Position numbers and translations under genes: made by a program. A DNA stretch of 64,000 bases from Flexivirga aerilata (GTDB taxonomy: Bacteria > Actinomycetota > Actinomycetes > Actinomycetales > Dermatophilaceae). Below the pieces are notes generated by a model. The model was not told the DNA's origin. It saw nothing but the letters and a program-made list of their open reading frames with translations, and searched no databases. The stretch lies in assembly GCF_013002715.1 (NCBI RefSeq), contig NZ_JABENB010000001.1, positions 806,001 through 870,000 of the forward strand, in the 5' to 3' direction. This document shows positions 39,711 to 47,661 of the stretch, piece by piece (position 1 is the stretch's first letter; each line of letters opens with the position of its first letter).

Positions 39711-40967
39711 ATGAGTGACAAACGGCGGGGACTGGGACGCGGACTGGGCGCACTGATCCCGACCGCTCCTCCTCCCGACGGCGCGGCACGCCCCTCGGAC
39801 GTGTTCTTCCCCGACGGCAGCCGCAAACCGGACGCGTCGCAACCGGAGCCGGACGGTTTCACGGGAAACACGCCCTCCGATGCCGGGACGTCGGAACCGG
39901 CGACCGCTCGAGCTGGGCAGACGCCGGCCGAGACTGACGGATCTGCGGCTACGACGACTGCCGGTGCCACCAGCAGCTCTGCGGATGGCACGGACACAAC
40001 GCACGCCGCGGACCCCTCCCCGACGGGCAGTGTCGGCGCCGCGACAGGCGATGCAACCGGCAAGACGGCGGACGAGAAGTTCGACGGTCAGGCCGCGCCC
40101 GGTGACGCCGCCGACCCCGACGAGGGCTCGGGCCTGCGCGCGGTGCCGGGGGCCGCGTTCGCCGAGCTGGACGTCACCGAGATCCGCCCGAACCCGCGGC
40201 AGCCACGCACCGTCTTCGACGAGGACGAGCTTGCCGAGCTGGTGCACAGCATCTCCACGATCGGCGTCCTCCAGCCGATCGTCGTCCGGCCGCTCGACGC
40301 CGACGCCGCCGCCGAGGCCGGGGTTGCCTACGAGCTGATCATGGGCGAGCGCCGGCTGCGCGCCAGCCGCGAGGCCGGGAAGCAGACGATCCCCGCGATC
40401 GTGCGCAGCACCAACGACGACGACATGCTGCGTGACGCGCTCCTGGAGAACCTGCACCGGGCGCAACTGAACCCGTTGGAGGAAGCCGCGGCATACCAGC
40501 AGTTGCTCGACGATTTCTCCTGCACTCACGACGAGCTCGCCGGCCGCATCGGGCGGTCGCGGCCGCAGATCACCAACACCATGCGGCTGCTGAAGCTGCC
40601 TGCGCTGGTGCAGCGGCGGGTCGCCGCGGGTGTGCTGTCGGCGGGTCACGCGCGGGCCCTGCTCGGTCTGCCCGACGCCGCCGCCATGGAGCGACTCGCT
40701 CAGCGCATCGTCGCCGAGGGCCTGTCGGTGCGCAGCACCGAGGAGATCGTCGCGCTCGGCGGTGACAAGGAGAAGGTGTCGCGCCGTCGCGCCGGCTCGG
40801 CCGCGGCGCACCCGCAGCTGGACGACTGGGCGGCGTCGCTCTCGGATCGGCTGGACACCCGCGTGAAGATCGCGATGGGCAAGCACCGAGGCAAGGTGAC
40901 GGTGGAGTTCGCCGGGGTCGACGACCTCAACCGCATCATGGACCAGCTCGGCGTTCAGCGTGACTGA
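39711..40967 (+). CDS. parB: Chromosome partitioning protein ParB/Spo0J
   Basis: 418 aa. The N-terminal about 135 residues are low-complexity, starting with the ParA-stimulating basic segment [14 protein letters not shown]. The CTPase/N-domain follows ([44 protein letters not shown]), then the helix-turn-helix parS-binding domain ([23 protein letters not shown]) and a C-terminal dimerisation domain. It loads on parS and slides as a CTP-dependent clamp. One parS-like sequence lies within its own N-terminal coding region. Confidence 0.97.
   Translation: MSDKRRGLGRGLGALIPTAPPPDGAARPSDVFFPDGSRKPDASQPEPDGFTGNTPSDAGTSEPATARAGQTPAETDGSAATTTAGATSSSADGTDTTHAADPSPTGSVGAATGDATGKTADEKFDGQAAPGDAADPDEGSGLRAVPGAAFAELDVTEIRPNPRQPRTVFDEDELAELVHSISTIGVLQPIVVRPLDADAAAEAGVAYELIMGERRLRASREAGKQTIPAIVRSTNDDDMLRDALLENLHRAQLNPLEEAAAYQQLLDDFSCTHDELAGRIGRSRPQITNTMRLLKLPALVQRRVAAGVLSAGHARALLGLPDAAAMERLAQRIVAEGLSVRSTEEIVALGGDKEKVSRRRAGSAAAHPQLDDWAASLSDRLDTRVKIAMGKHRGKVTVEFAGVDDLNRIMDQLGVQRD
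39855..39870. promoter_or_regulatory. parS-like site inside parB
   Basis: GGTTTCACGGGAAACA, identical to one copy in parA, here read in a different frame (GFTGNT). One central mismatch to parS within the 14-bp core. Confidence 0.65.
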
Positions 40968-41043
40968 CCGACGCGAGTGACCGACGCGACCGAGCTGCCG
41001 GCCGAGAAGAGCGACCGGGCAACGCCCCCGAAGAACTAACGCC

Positions 41044-41081
41044 GAAGCCCGGCGTGTTTCCCGTGAAACACGCCGGGCTTC
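41044..41081. terminator. parB/sodA bidirectional terminator built around a parS-like core
   Basis: Perfect 17-bp arms (GAAGCCCGGCGTGTTTC and complement) with a 4-nt ccgt loop lie between convergent parB and sodA. The central TGTTTCCCGTGAAACA (41055-41070) is the reverse complement of the parS-like sequence found in parA, so one palindrome can serve as RNA terminator and as DNA site for ParB. Confidence 0.8.
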
Positions 41082-41096
41082 AGTGTTGGCAGCGGC

Positions 41097-41723
41097 TCAG
41101 GCGGGCAGGATCAGCCCGCGCGTCTGCTGCCGCGCACGGTCGAACCGCTCCTGGACGTCGGCCCAGTTGGCGATGTTCCACCACGCCGTGACGAACGACG
41201 CCTTGTCGTTCTTGTAGTCCAGGTAGTAGCTGTGCTCCCACATGTCGAGCATCAGCAGCGGCGCGATGCCGGTCGGCAGGTTGCCCTGGTGGTCGTAGAA
41301 CTGGAAGATGAACGGCCGGCCACCGATCGAGTCCCAGCCGAGCACGGACCAGCCGGAGCCCTGGATCGCCAGCGCGTTCGCCTCGAACTGCGCCCGGAAG
41401 GCATCGAACGAGCCGAAGTATTCGTCGATCGCGGCGGCGAGCTCGCCGGTGGGCTTGTCCCCGCCGTCCGGGGACATGTTCGGCCAGAACACGCTGTGGT
41501 TCACGTGTCCGCCGAGGTGGAAGGCCAGGTTCTTCTCCAGCGTGCCGATCGCACCGAACGAGCTCTTGTCGCGCGCATCCGCGAGCTGTTCGACGGCGGT
41601 GTTGGCGCCGGTGACGTAGGCCTGGTGGTGCTTGTCGTGGTGCAACTCCATGATCGCGCCGCTGATGTGCGGCTCGAGCGCGGCGTAGTCGTACGGAAGG
41701 TCCGGGAGCGTGTAGTCAGCCAT
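41097..41723 (-). CDS. sodA: Superoxide dismutase (Mn/Fe family)
   Basis: 208 aa. Metal ligands are at His28 ([12 protein letters not shown]), the histidine of NHSVFWPNM, and the Asp and His of [13 protein letters not shown]. It converts superoxide to peroxide and oxygen in the cytoplasm. Sequence of the active site (GGDKPTGE, Gln in [12 protein letters not shown] placement) fits the Fe/Mn type, and metal preference cannot be fixed by eye. A near-perfect 23-bp palindrome sits just upstream of the start and probably controls it. Confidence 0.95.
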   Translation of the reverse strand: MADYTLPDLPYDYAALEPHISGAIMELHHDKHHQAYVTGANTAVEQLADARDKSSFGAIGTLEKNLAFHLGGHVNHSVFWPNMSPDGGDKPTGELAAAIDEYFGSFDAFRAQFEANALAIQGSGWSVLGWDSIGGRPFIFQFYDHQGNLPTGIAPLLMLDMWEHSYYLDYKNDKASFVTAWWNIANWADVQERFDRARQQTRGLILPA

Positions 41724-41733
41724 GCCGTCAGCC

Positions 41734-41756
41734 TATATGCGACTACGTCGCATATA
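41734..41756. promoter_or_regulatory. 23-bp palindromic operator upstream of sodA
   Basis: TATATGCGAC-TAC-GTCGCATATA: perfect 10-bp arms with 3-bp spacer, ending 11 bases before the sodA start codon and likely overlapping the -10 region or leader. The binding protein is not known. Confidence 0.7.
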
Positions 41757-41847
41757 AAGCAGGCGGCCGAATTCGGTTGTGGGGAAACGAAATAGGCGCC
41801 CCGCCATACCGAGTTGGTATGACGGGGCGTCCGATGAAGCGACAGGG

Positions 41848-42177
41848 TCAGCCGATGAACGGCTCCAGCTCCTTGACCAGCTTCGGCTTCGGCATCACGC
41901 CGACGATGGTCTTGACGACCTCGCCGCCGGAGTAGACGTTGAGCGTCGGGATGCCGGTGATGCCGTACTTGGCGGAGGTCTGCGGGTTGTCGTCGGTGTT
42001 GAGCTTGACGACCTTCAGCTTGTCGGCGTTGGCGGCCGCGATCTCGTCGATGATCGGGGCGATCGCCTTGCACGGACCGCACCACGGAGCCCAGAAGTCG
42101 ACCAGCACCGGCTTGTCGCTCTTGAGAACGTCGGCCTCGAAGGTCGCGTCGGAGGTGTCGGTGGTGTTTGCGCTCAT
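41848..42177 (-). CDS. trxA: Thioredoxin
   Basis: 109 aa from the ATG MSANTTD. The active site is WAPWCGPCKAIAP and the cis-proline is in GIPTLNVY. It is the disulfide reductase substrate of the TrxB gene located directly upstream on the same strand (64-nt gap). The trxB-trxA pair next to parB is conserved in Actinomycetes. Confidence 0.97.
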   Translation of the reverse strand: MSANTTDTSDATFEADVLKSDKPVLVDFWAPWCGPCKAIAPIIDEIAAANADKLKVVKLNTDDNPQTSAKYGITGIPTLNVYSGGEVVKTIVGVMPKPKLVKELEPFIG

Positions 42178-42241
42178 GACTGGAGTCCTTTCGTCATACT
42201 TTTGGGCGCTGAATTGCGTTGGTATCTCTTGGAATTGACGA

Positions 42242-43219
42242 TCAGGCGTCGACAGTTTGTGCAGCGTCGACGGCCGGGCGGCCGGCGGCTTCCTGGCTGG
42301 CCAGGAAGCGTTCGGCGTCGAGAGCGGCCGCGCACCCGGTGCCGGCAGCGGTGATCGCCTGCCGGTAGGTGTGGTCGACCAGGTCGCCGCACGCGAAGAC
42401 GCCTTCGACGTTGGTCGCGGTGGTGCCGTCACCGGTCAGCACGTAGCCCTCGGCGTCAGTCTTCACCTGACCCACGACAAGCTCGCTGCGCGGGATGTGC
42501 CCGATCGCGACGAACACCGCGGAGGTGTCCTGCTCGCGGGTGTCGCCGGTGCGGGTGTCGCGCAGCGTCACCGAGGAGACCTTCGGGTCACCCTGGATGC
42601 CGGCGATCTCGCTGTTCCAGGCGAAGTCGATCTTGTCGTTGGCAAGGGCGCGGTCGGCCATGATCTTGGAGGCGCGCAGCTCGTCGCGGCGGTGCACCAG
42701 CGTGACGTTGCGGGCGAAGCGGGTGAGGAAGGTCGCCTCCTCGATCGCGGAGTCGCCGCCGCCGACGACGATGATGTCCTGGTCGCGGAAGAACGCGCCG
42801 TCGCAGGTGGCGCACCAGGAGACGCCGTGCCCGGAGAGGCGCTTCTCGTCCTCCAGGCCGAGCTCGCGGTAGGCCGAGCCCATCGCGAGGATGACCGCGC
42901 GGGCCTCGTGCACGTTGCCTTCGCCGTCGGTGACCTTCTTGATCGGGCCGTCCAGCTCAACCTCGGTGACGTCGTCGCGGACCAGGTCGGCGCCGAACCG
43001 CTCGGCCTGCTCCCGCATCTGCATCATCAGCTCGGGGCCCATGATGCCGTCGGCGAAACCGGGGTAGTTCTCCACCTCGGTGGTGTTCATCAGGGCACCA
43101 CCCGCGGTGACCGAACCCTCGAAGACCAAGGGGTGCAGGTTGGCTCGCGCGGCATACACGGCCGCGGTGTAACCGGCCGGGCCGGAGCCGATGATGATCA
43201 GGTTGCGAGGCTCGCTCAC
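42242..43219 (-). CDS. trxB: Thioredoxin-disulfide reductase
   Basis: 325 aa from a GTG with AAGGAC upstream. FAD-binding [16 protein letters not shown] at residues 10-25, redox centre [11 protein letters not shown] near 140, NADPH-binding [14 protein letters not shown] and the C-terminal [23 protein letters not shown]. It reduces thioredoxin with NADPH. A SigR-type promoter is visible upstream, in keeping with redox control of trxBA in Actinomycetes. Confidence 0.97.
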   Translation of the reverse strand: MSEPRNLIIIGSGPAGYTAAVYAARANLHPLVFEGSVTAGGALMNTTEVENYPGFADGIMGPELMMQMREQAERFGADLVRDDVTEVELDGPIKKVTDGEGNVHEARAVILAMGSAYRELGLEDEKRLSGHGVSWCATCDGAFFRDQDIIVVGGGDSAIEEATFLTRFARNVTLVHRRDELRASKIMADRALANDKIDFAWNSEIAGIQGDPKVSSVTLRDTRTGDTREQDTSAVFVAIGHIPRSELVVGQVKTDAEGYVLTGDGTTATNVEGVFACGDLVDHTYRQAITAAGTGCAAALDAERFLASQEAAGRPAVDAAQTVDA

Positions 43220-43273
43220 AGAATGTCCTTCGAGGTCGACCGATAGGGCCCGCTCCTCGGGCCTCATGCAGCA

Positions 43274-43300
43274 CAACAGATCGTAGGCGGCAGATGTTCC
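43274..43300 (-). promoter_or_regulatory. SigR/SigH-type promoter for trxBA
   Basis: On the minus strand GGAACA (43300-43295), a 17-nt spacer and GTTG (43277-43274) match the GGAAYA / GTT pattern of disulfide-stress sigma factors. The -10 lies about 55 nt before the trxB start. Confidence 0.6.
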
Positions 43301-43361
43301 GTGGGCGAGCGGCGGCTCGCGCGGCCCGCCTCAGGCGGGTTTGGTGTCAGACGGCGCTCTC

Positions 43362-44087
43362 TCAGACGGTGCGCGGGGCGGCGTAGGGCGCGGTGTCCTT
43401 GCTGCAGGTGGTCGAGACGGCGAACGCGGTCTCGGTGGCGCCCTTGCGGACGACGACGATGACGGCCGTCTTGCCCTCGAAGCTCGCCAGGTCGACCTTG
43501 ACGTCGTCGGGGTCGTCGAGCAGCGAGCCGCCGATCGACCGCGCGCAGGCGGCGATGCCGTCGGGCGTGGCGAGCGACCCCAGCTGGGTGACCTTCGCCG
43601 GGTCGGGCGTGCCGGACGCGGAGCTCGATGCCAGACCGGCCGCCTGGGCGTTGAACGAGGCGCCGGTGTAGTCGGTGCCGGTGGAGGTGACGTGCACCTT
43701 CCCGGCGAGCTGGGTGGTGCTGAGCGAGGTGGTGGCGCCCGCGGACGGCACCGCCGAGGTCGGCGCCTTGTCGTCGCGCAGAGAGTCGATGCCGACCACC
43801 GCGACGGCGGCGACGGCGGCTGCGGCGACCAGGCCGCCGACGACCTGCATCGGACGGCGTGAGCCCCGCGTGCGGGGGGCTCCCGTCATACCCGACGAGG
43901 TGGGGCGGGCGAGCGGCGTCACGTTGGTGTGGTCGTCGCCGGCGCGGGCCTGTTGCTCGCGGGCGAGCGCGGCGGAGATCCGGTCGGTGACGGCAGGCGG
44001 CATCGGCCCGGGGTCGGGCAGGGAGCGCAGCAGGTCGCGCATGCCGGTCGGGTCTTGGTCGAAGTCCTCAGGCGGCGGTGTCGTCAC
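43362..44087 (-). CDS. SigM-associated anti-sigma-like membrane protein
   Basis: 241 aa. A cytoplasmic N-terminus of about 85 residues (MRDLLRSLPDPGPMPPAVTDRISAAL) is followed by one membrane helix (VVGGLVAAAAVAAVAVVGI) and an extracytoplasmic domain with two cysteines (IAACARS and STTCSKD). The gene directly follows sigM, the position of the RsmA/Rv3912-type anti-sigma factor in mycobacteria. It most likely sequesters the ECF sigma factor. The zinc ASD HxxxCxxC motif is absent. Confidence 0.78.
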   Translation of the reverse strand: MTTPPPEDFDQDPTGMRDLLRSLPDPGPMPPAVTDRISAALAREQQARAGDDHTNVTPLARPTSSGMTGAPRTRGSRRPMQVVGGLVAAAAVAAVAVVGIDSLRDDKAPTSAVPSAGATTSLSTTQLAGKVHVTSTGTDYTGASFNAQAAGLASSSASGTPDPAKVTQLGSLATPDGIAACARSIGGSLLDDPDDVKVDLASFEGKTAVIVVVRKGATETAFAVSTTCSKDTAPYAAPRTV

Positions 44088-44246
44088 GGCATTCCTCCGA
44101 TCGAGTCAGGAAGTGGGACGACAAATGCCAGGCGTGGGTTCCGCATCGCCGTGCGGCGATCCGGTGTCAGGGGGTCCAACATCAGTCGTGGGTAGGACGA
44201 CCCGGGGCGCACCGAGGTTCCATGGGTTGCGGCGGTCACCGAAAAC

Positions 44247-44810
44247 TCAGTCCTCGACGGCCGGCGCGTAGCCGTCGCCGTGCTTGTCGCGCAGGAGTTC
44301 GGCGAGCGCGGCGCGGCCGCGGGCGCACCGGGACTTGATCGTGCCCTCGGCGACACCGAGCACCTGGGCGGCCTCGGAGACGGGCAGGCCCTGCATGTCG
44401 ACGAGGGTGAGGGCGAGTCGCTGGCCCTCGGGGATCTTGCCGAGGGCTTCCTGGACGTCGAGGCGTACGACGGTGCTGCCGTGCACGTCGTGCCGGTCGG
44501 CTAGGTCGTACTCGGGCAGCTCGGAGGTCGGCTTGATCCGGCGCAGCCGGTCCAGGCAGGCGTTGACGATGATCCGGTGCAGCCAGGTCGTCACCTGTGC
44601 GTCGCCGCGGAAGGAGTCGGCCCGCCGGAAGGCCGAGATGAAGCCGTCCTGCACGGCATCCGCTGCGAGCTCGGGGTCGCGCGTGGTGCGCAGCGCCACC
44701 GCCCACATCCGGTCCTTGTGCCGCCGGAAGAGCTCCCCGAACGCGTCAGGGTCACCGGCGCAGTGAGCCGCGAGCAGCTCGCGGTCGTTGCGCTCGGCGG
44801 GGTCGGTCAC
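44247..44810 (-). CDS. sigM: ECF RNA polymerase sigma factor SigM
   Basis: 187 aa from a GTG that overlaps the stop of the pseudokinase gene (GTGA). Region 2 is AFGELFRRHKDRMWAVALRTTRDPELAADAVQDGFISAFRRA split over residues about 22-62, with WLHRIIVNACLDRLRR; region 4 is GLPVSEAAQVLGVAEGTIKSRCARGRAALAE. Synteny with trxB, the anti-sigma gene and murJ-linked genes supports SigM. It should respond to envelope or oxidative stress. Confidence 0.92.
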   Translation of the reverse strand: MTDPAERNDRELLAAHCAGDPDAFGELFRRHKDRMWAVALRTTRDPELAADAVQDGFISAFRRADSFRGDAQVTTWLHRIIVNACLDRLRRIKPTSELPEYDLADRHDVHGSTVVRLDVQEALGKIPEGQRLALTLVDMQGLPVSEAAQVLGVAEGTIKSRCARGRAALAELLRDKHGDGYAPAVED

Positions 44811-46549
44811 GACAGCACCTGGATCTCGTTGATTCGCTCGCGGTATTCGCCGGTGTCCTGCTGGCTCAGCTGGGTCACCCACACCGTGATGTATTTGCCG
44901 GTGGCGTCGTTCAGGGTAGCGGTCTGGGTGCCGGAGCCGGTCAGCGTCGCGGCCGGCTGCTTGGTGCTCACCGGGCCGACCTCGTCGGTGACGTAGAAGT
45001 TGATCGTCGACGGCCCACCGGTGGTGGTGATCTTGATGCTGCCGACCTTCTGGCTGGAGCCGAGATTGAGCAGCAGGCCGGTGCCGCTCTTGACTCCGCC
45101 GAGGGCGGCCGAGCCGTAGCGGAAGCTCTGCCAGTAGGTCGAGGGGTCGCCGTCGATGACGTTGCGCATCATCTGCGGGTTCTCGGAGCTGCCGGTGCCG
45201 TAGTAGCCGACGTAGGTGATGTCGATCGGCGTGGCCGAGGGGGATGGCGAGCTGCTCGGGCTGGCCGATCGGGAGGCGGAGGCGGACGCTGATGGCGACG
45301 CCGACTGCGAGGTCGCCCCTGCTGCGGCCTTGTCGCTACCGCCGCCGATGCCGCGCAGGCCGATGAAGGCGAACACGACTGCGACCAGGACCAGCAGCGC
45401 CACGAGCAGGAGCGCGAGCTTGCTGCTGCTGCGGTCGGGCTCGAAGCGCCCGGTCAGTCCGGGGACCGGCGGTTCGAGTTCGGTGAACGACGGGTCGTAG
45501 TCGTCGTCGTGCGCGGCCGGCGGCCGGGCGGTGCGCTCGCGCGCCGCGTCGAGGACCGACCGGGAGATCTGGGCCGTCTCGTCGGCGTCGTGGTCCGCCT
45601 GGGGCACCGGTGCCGTGGCCCGCGAATCCGTTGCGGCGTCGGTGTTTTCGCGATCGTCGGGGGCTTTCGCGAGAGCGGGTCGGCCCGGCATACGGGTGGC
45701 AGAGGGGGCGCCGCCGGGCACCGACTGCAGTGCTGCCGCGGGGCCGGCGGATGCCGGACGGGACGGGCGGCGGCCGCTGTCGGAGACGCGCTCGGAGGAC
45801 CAGGGTGCGAGCTGCCGGGCGAGTTCGCCGGGAGTGCGTGGTCCCTCGTCGGCGCCGAGCGTGGTGCGGCAGAGCGTGTCGAGGTCGCCGGGGACGCCGG
45901 GGGCGAGTTCGCTCGGGGCGGGTAGTTCGCCGTCGGCGCGGCGTTCGGCGTCGAGGAGGCCGGGCACCGGCTCGTCGCCGGGCCAGCGGGAGGTGAGTCC
46001 GGCATACGCGATCTCGACGAGGGCGACGGTGTCGATGCGGGACGCCTCGTCCGAGGAGACATCGTCGGTGCCGGCGAGCGCGGCGTCGGTGGGCAGGCCG
46101 AGCACGGAGACCGCGCCGTCGGGTGAGCGCACGATGTCGTGCGGGGTGAGGCGCAGGTGGTGCAGGCCGCGCGCGGCGGCGGCACCGAGCCCGCTTGCCG
46201 CTTCGCCGATGAGCCGGCGTACCTCCTCGGCGGGGAGGCGGTCGAACTGCAGCAGTGACGCCATCGACTCCGCGCCGTGCAGCGCCTCGGTGATGACGTA
46301 TGCGGTGCCGTCCTGCACCCCCACGTCGAGCACGCGCGGCAGGTGGTGGTCCTCGACGCCGGCCGCGCGGCGGGCGCTGTCGAGCGCGGCGTCGGCGTGT
46401 GCCGAGGTCGCCCGGAACACGGTTGCGGTGACTTCGCGGTCGAGGGTGGAGTCGAAGGCGATCCACAACTCCTGGTCGTCGCGTTGCGCGAGCATCCGCG
46501 TCAGCGTGTAGCGGTCCGCCAGCACGGTGTCTTCGCCGATGCCCTGCAC
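44807..46549 (-). CDS. MurJ-partner pseudokinase with C-terminal discoidin-like domain
   Basis: 580 aa. Residues about 10-270 have a kinase fold without catalytic residues: the VAIK lysine is missing (TLDREVTATVF), the HRD loop reads LRLTPHDIV, and there is no DFG. A Pro/Ala/Asp-rich linker follows, then one membrane helix (LALLLVALLVLVAVVFAFIGL, near 390), a Ser/Pro linker and an extracytoplasmic F5/8-type beta-sandwich (FWQSFRYGSAA-like region to INEIQVL). This is the layout of the C-terminal half of mycobacterial Rv3910 (MviN). It probably recruits FHA proteins to control peptidoglycan precursor flipping. Here it is separated from murJ by 5 kb of accessory genes. Confidence 0.85.
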   Translation of the reverse strand: MQGIGEDTVLADRYTLTRMLAQRDDQELWIAFDSTLDREVTATVFRATSAHADAALDSARRAAGVEDHHLPRVLDVGVQDGTAYVITEALHGAESMASLLQFDRLPAEEVRRLIGEAASGLGAAAARGLHHLRLTPHDIVRSPDGAVSVLGLPTDAALAGTDDVSSDEASRIDTVALVEIAYAGLTSRWPGDEPVPGLLDAERRADGELPAPSELAPGVPGDLDTLCRTTLGADEGPRTPGELARQLAPWSSERVSDSGRRPSRPASAGPAAALQSVPGGAPSATRMPGRPALAKAPDDRENTDAATDSRATAPVPQADHDADETAQISRSVLDAARERTARPPAAHDDDYDPSFTELEPPVPGLTGRFEPDRSSSKLALLLVALLVLVAVVFAFIGLRGIGGGSDKAAAGATSQSASPSASASASRSASPSSSPSPSATPIDITYVGYYGTGSSENPQMMRNVIDGDPSTYWQSFRYGSAALGGVKSGTGLLLNLGSSQKVGSIKITTTGGPSTINFYVTDEVGPVSTKQPAATLTGSGTQTATLNDATGKYITVWVTQLSQQDTGEYRERINEIQVLS

Positions 46550-46752
46550 TCCCCAGCGCTCCCGTCGGCACCGGGGTGTGGTCCGGTGCGCCTCGTTCGT
46601 CCGATGGGCCGACCCGCGTGGCGGCTCGGCATGTCCCGGGTCATCCTAAGAGGCCGGGCGGCGGACACCGGTGACGTGACGCGGTGTGCCGGGCTCGGGT
46701 TGTGCAGCGGGGTTGTGCAGCGGGGTGGTGCGTATGGCGGGTGCGTCCGTGC

Positions 46753-47148
46753 TCAGGGCAGTGGTGCGTCGCTGTGCAGCATCGAGGTGACGACCGCGCG
46801 GAGCGCGGTGGCTTGGCCGATGGTGCGTTGTTCGGCGCCCCAGTGCGCCCAGGCGCCGGCCGGCAGTCGGACGTGGCCGGAGGGTGCGGTCGGGGCAGTG
46901 TTGATGAGGTGGTCCGCGCGACGGCGGGCGAGTCGGGCGAGCAGGTCCAGTCCGGCGACGAGTTGTGACAGGTGCAATCCCCTGATCTGCAGGTGGCCTT
47001 CCTCCAGCTTCGCATCGACCGCCTGCTGGTCGAGCAGGCCGGAGATCTCGTGCACCAGGTGCAGGCACAAGTCGTGGTCCCACCGCTCGGCAAGCGGGAC
47101 GTGGATGACCGCCGGGCGTCCCAACCGCAGACCGGACTGCTTTTCCAT
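46753..47148 (-). CDS. Unknown 131-aa protein, copy A of a duplicated family
   Basis: 131 aa from the ATG MEKQSGLRLG, which has GAGG 6 nt upstream; this matches the 130-aa length of copy B at 49860. Shared features with copy B: a GLR start, an LxxLLxGL-like segment (HLSQLVAGLDLLARL), then VRLPAGAWAHWGAEQRTIGQATALRAVV, i.e. LP-x3-W-x2-W and an ALR helix. It looks like a small soluble alpha/beta or helical protein. No family is recognised. It is divergent from XRE regulator A, with a 20-bp palindrome in the spacer. Confidence 0.75.
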   Translation of the reverse strand: MEKQSGLRLGRPAVIHVPLAERWDHDLCLHLVHEISGLLDQQAVDAKLEEGHLQIRGLHLSQLVAGLDLLARLARRRADHLINTAPTAPSGHVRLPAGAWAHWGAEQRTIGQATALRAVVTSMLHSDAPLP

Positions 47149-47182
47149 GGTGACCTCGAATCGGTGTTTGAAGCTGTCACCA

Positions 47183-47202
47183 ATGTCCTCTCTAGAGGAC
47201 AT
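47183..47202. promoter_or_regulatory. Operator A1
   Basis: ATGTCCTCTCTAGAGGACAT: perfect 9-bp arms with a 2-bp centre, 35 bases before the 131-aa gene start. It shares the RTGTMCTS-N4-SAGKACAY pattern with the palindrome upstream of copy B. Confidence 0.8.
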
Positions 47203-47257
47203 CGTGAGGTGGTGTTCCAGCTAAACACCACAACGACCCGTATGTCCTTTGTACTTG

Positions 47258-47305
47258 TTACAGACTTCTCAAAGATTTCGTAAAGATGTCCTCTGTAAAG
47301 GACAT
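47258..47305 (+). promoter_or_regulatory. Promoter of XRE regulator A with operator A2
   Basis: TTACAG (47258-47263), 17-nt spacer, TAAAGA (47281-47286), directly followed by the second operator ATGTCCTCTGTAAAGGACAT (47286-47305), which would cover the transcription start. A third half site atgtccttt begins at 47242. The arrangement fits autorepression. Confidence 0.65.
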
Positions 47306-47313
47306 ATGCGGCG

Positions 47314-47661
47314 ATGATGGGGTCGATGGCCGCGATCGATGACCTGACACCAAACCTCGCGCTGCGAGCGTCCCTCGCAGCCGAGCGGCTCGACCTCACT
47401 CCTGGCGCGACTCGGTCGAGGCTTCAAGAGGTTGGGCTTCCAGTCGCTCGGAGTTTCATCTACGCGATCTTCGACGGCAGTGCACGCAACCCGAACTATC
47501 GCGTCGTCATCGGACTGGCCGCCGTGCTGGGTGTCCGACCCGCCTGGTTTCTCGATGCTTTTGAAGACGGGGTAACGGACGAGGAGATGCTGCCGCTATA
47601 CGTTTTAGGCTCGAAGGACGACGCCTCGGCTGTTTCGCCAGACGGCGATGAAGCACCCTAG
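47314..47661 (+). CDS. XRE-type regulator A (EspR-like HTH)
   Basis: 115 aa; the ATG at 47326 is an alternative start. A five-helix XRE DNA-binding domain is seen: SRLQEVGLPVARSFIYAIFDGSARNPNYRVVIGLAAVLGVRPAWFLD split over residues about 36-85, reminiscent of EspR/SinR-type domains in Actinomycetes, followed by a 25-residue acidic tail. It is a paralogue of regulator B at 51330. It lies divergent from the 131-aa gene with two operators between them, and its last 57 bases overlap the convergent MFS gene. Confidence 0.85.
   Translation: MMGSMAAIDDLTPNLALRASLAAERLDLTPGATRSRLQEVGLPVARSFIYAIFDGSARNPNYRVVIGLAAVLGVRPAWFLDAFEDGVTDEEMLPLYVLGSKDDASAVSPDGDEAP

Noticed and set aside
46753..47661. Toxin-antitoxin pair (131-aa protein plus XRE)
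   Set aside because: No toxin motif is seen, the gene order is divergent and copy B has its XRE gene elsewhere; kept as unknown.
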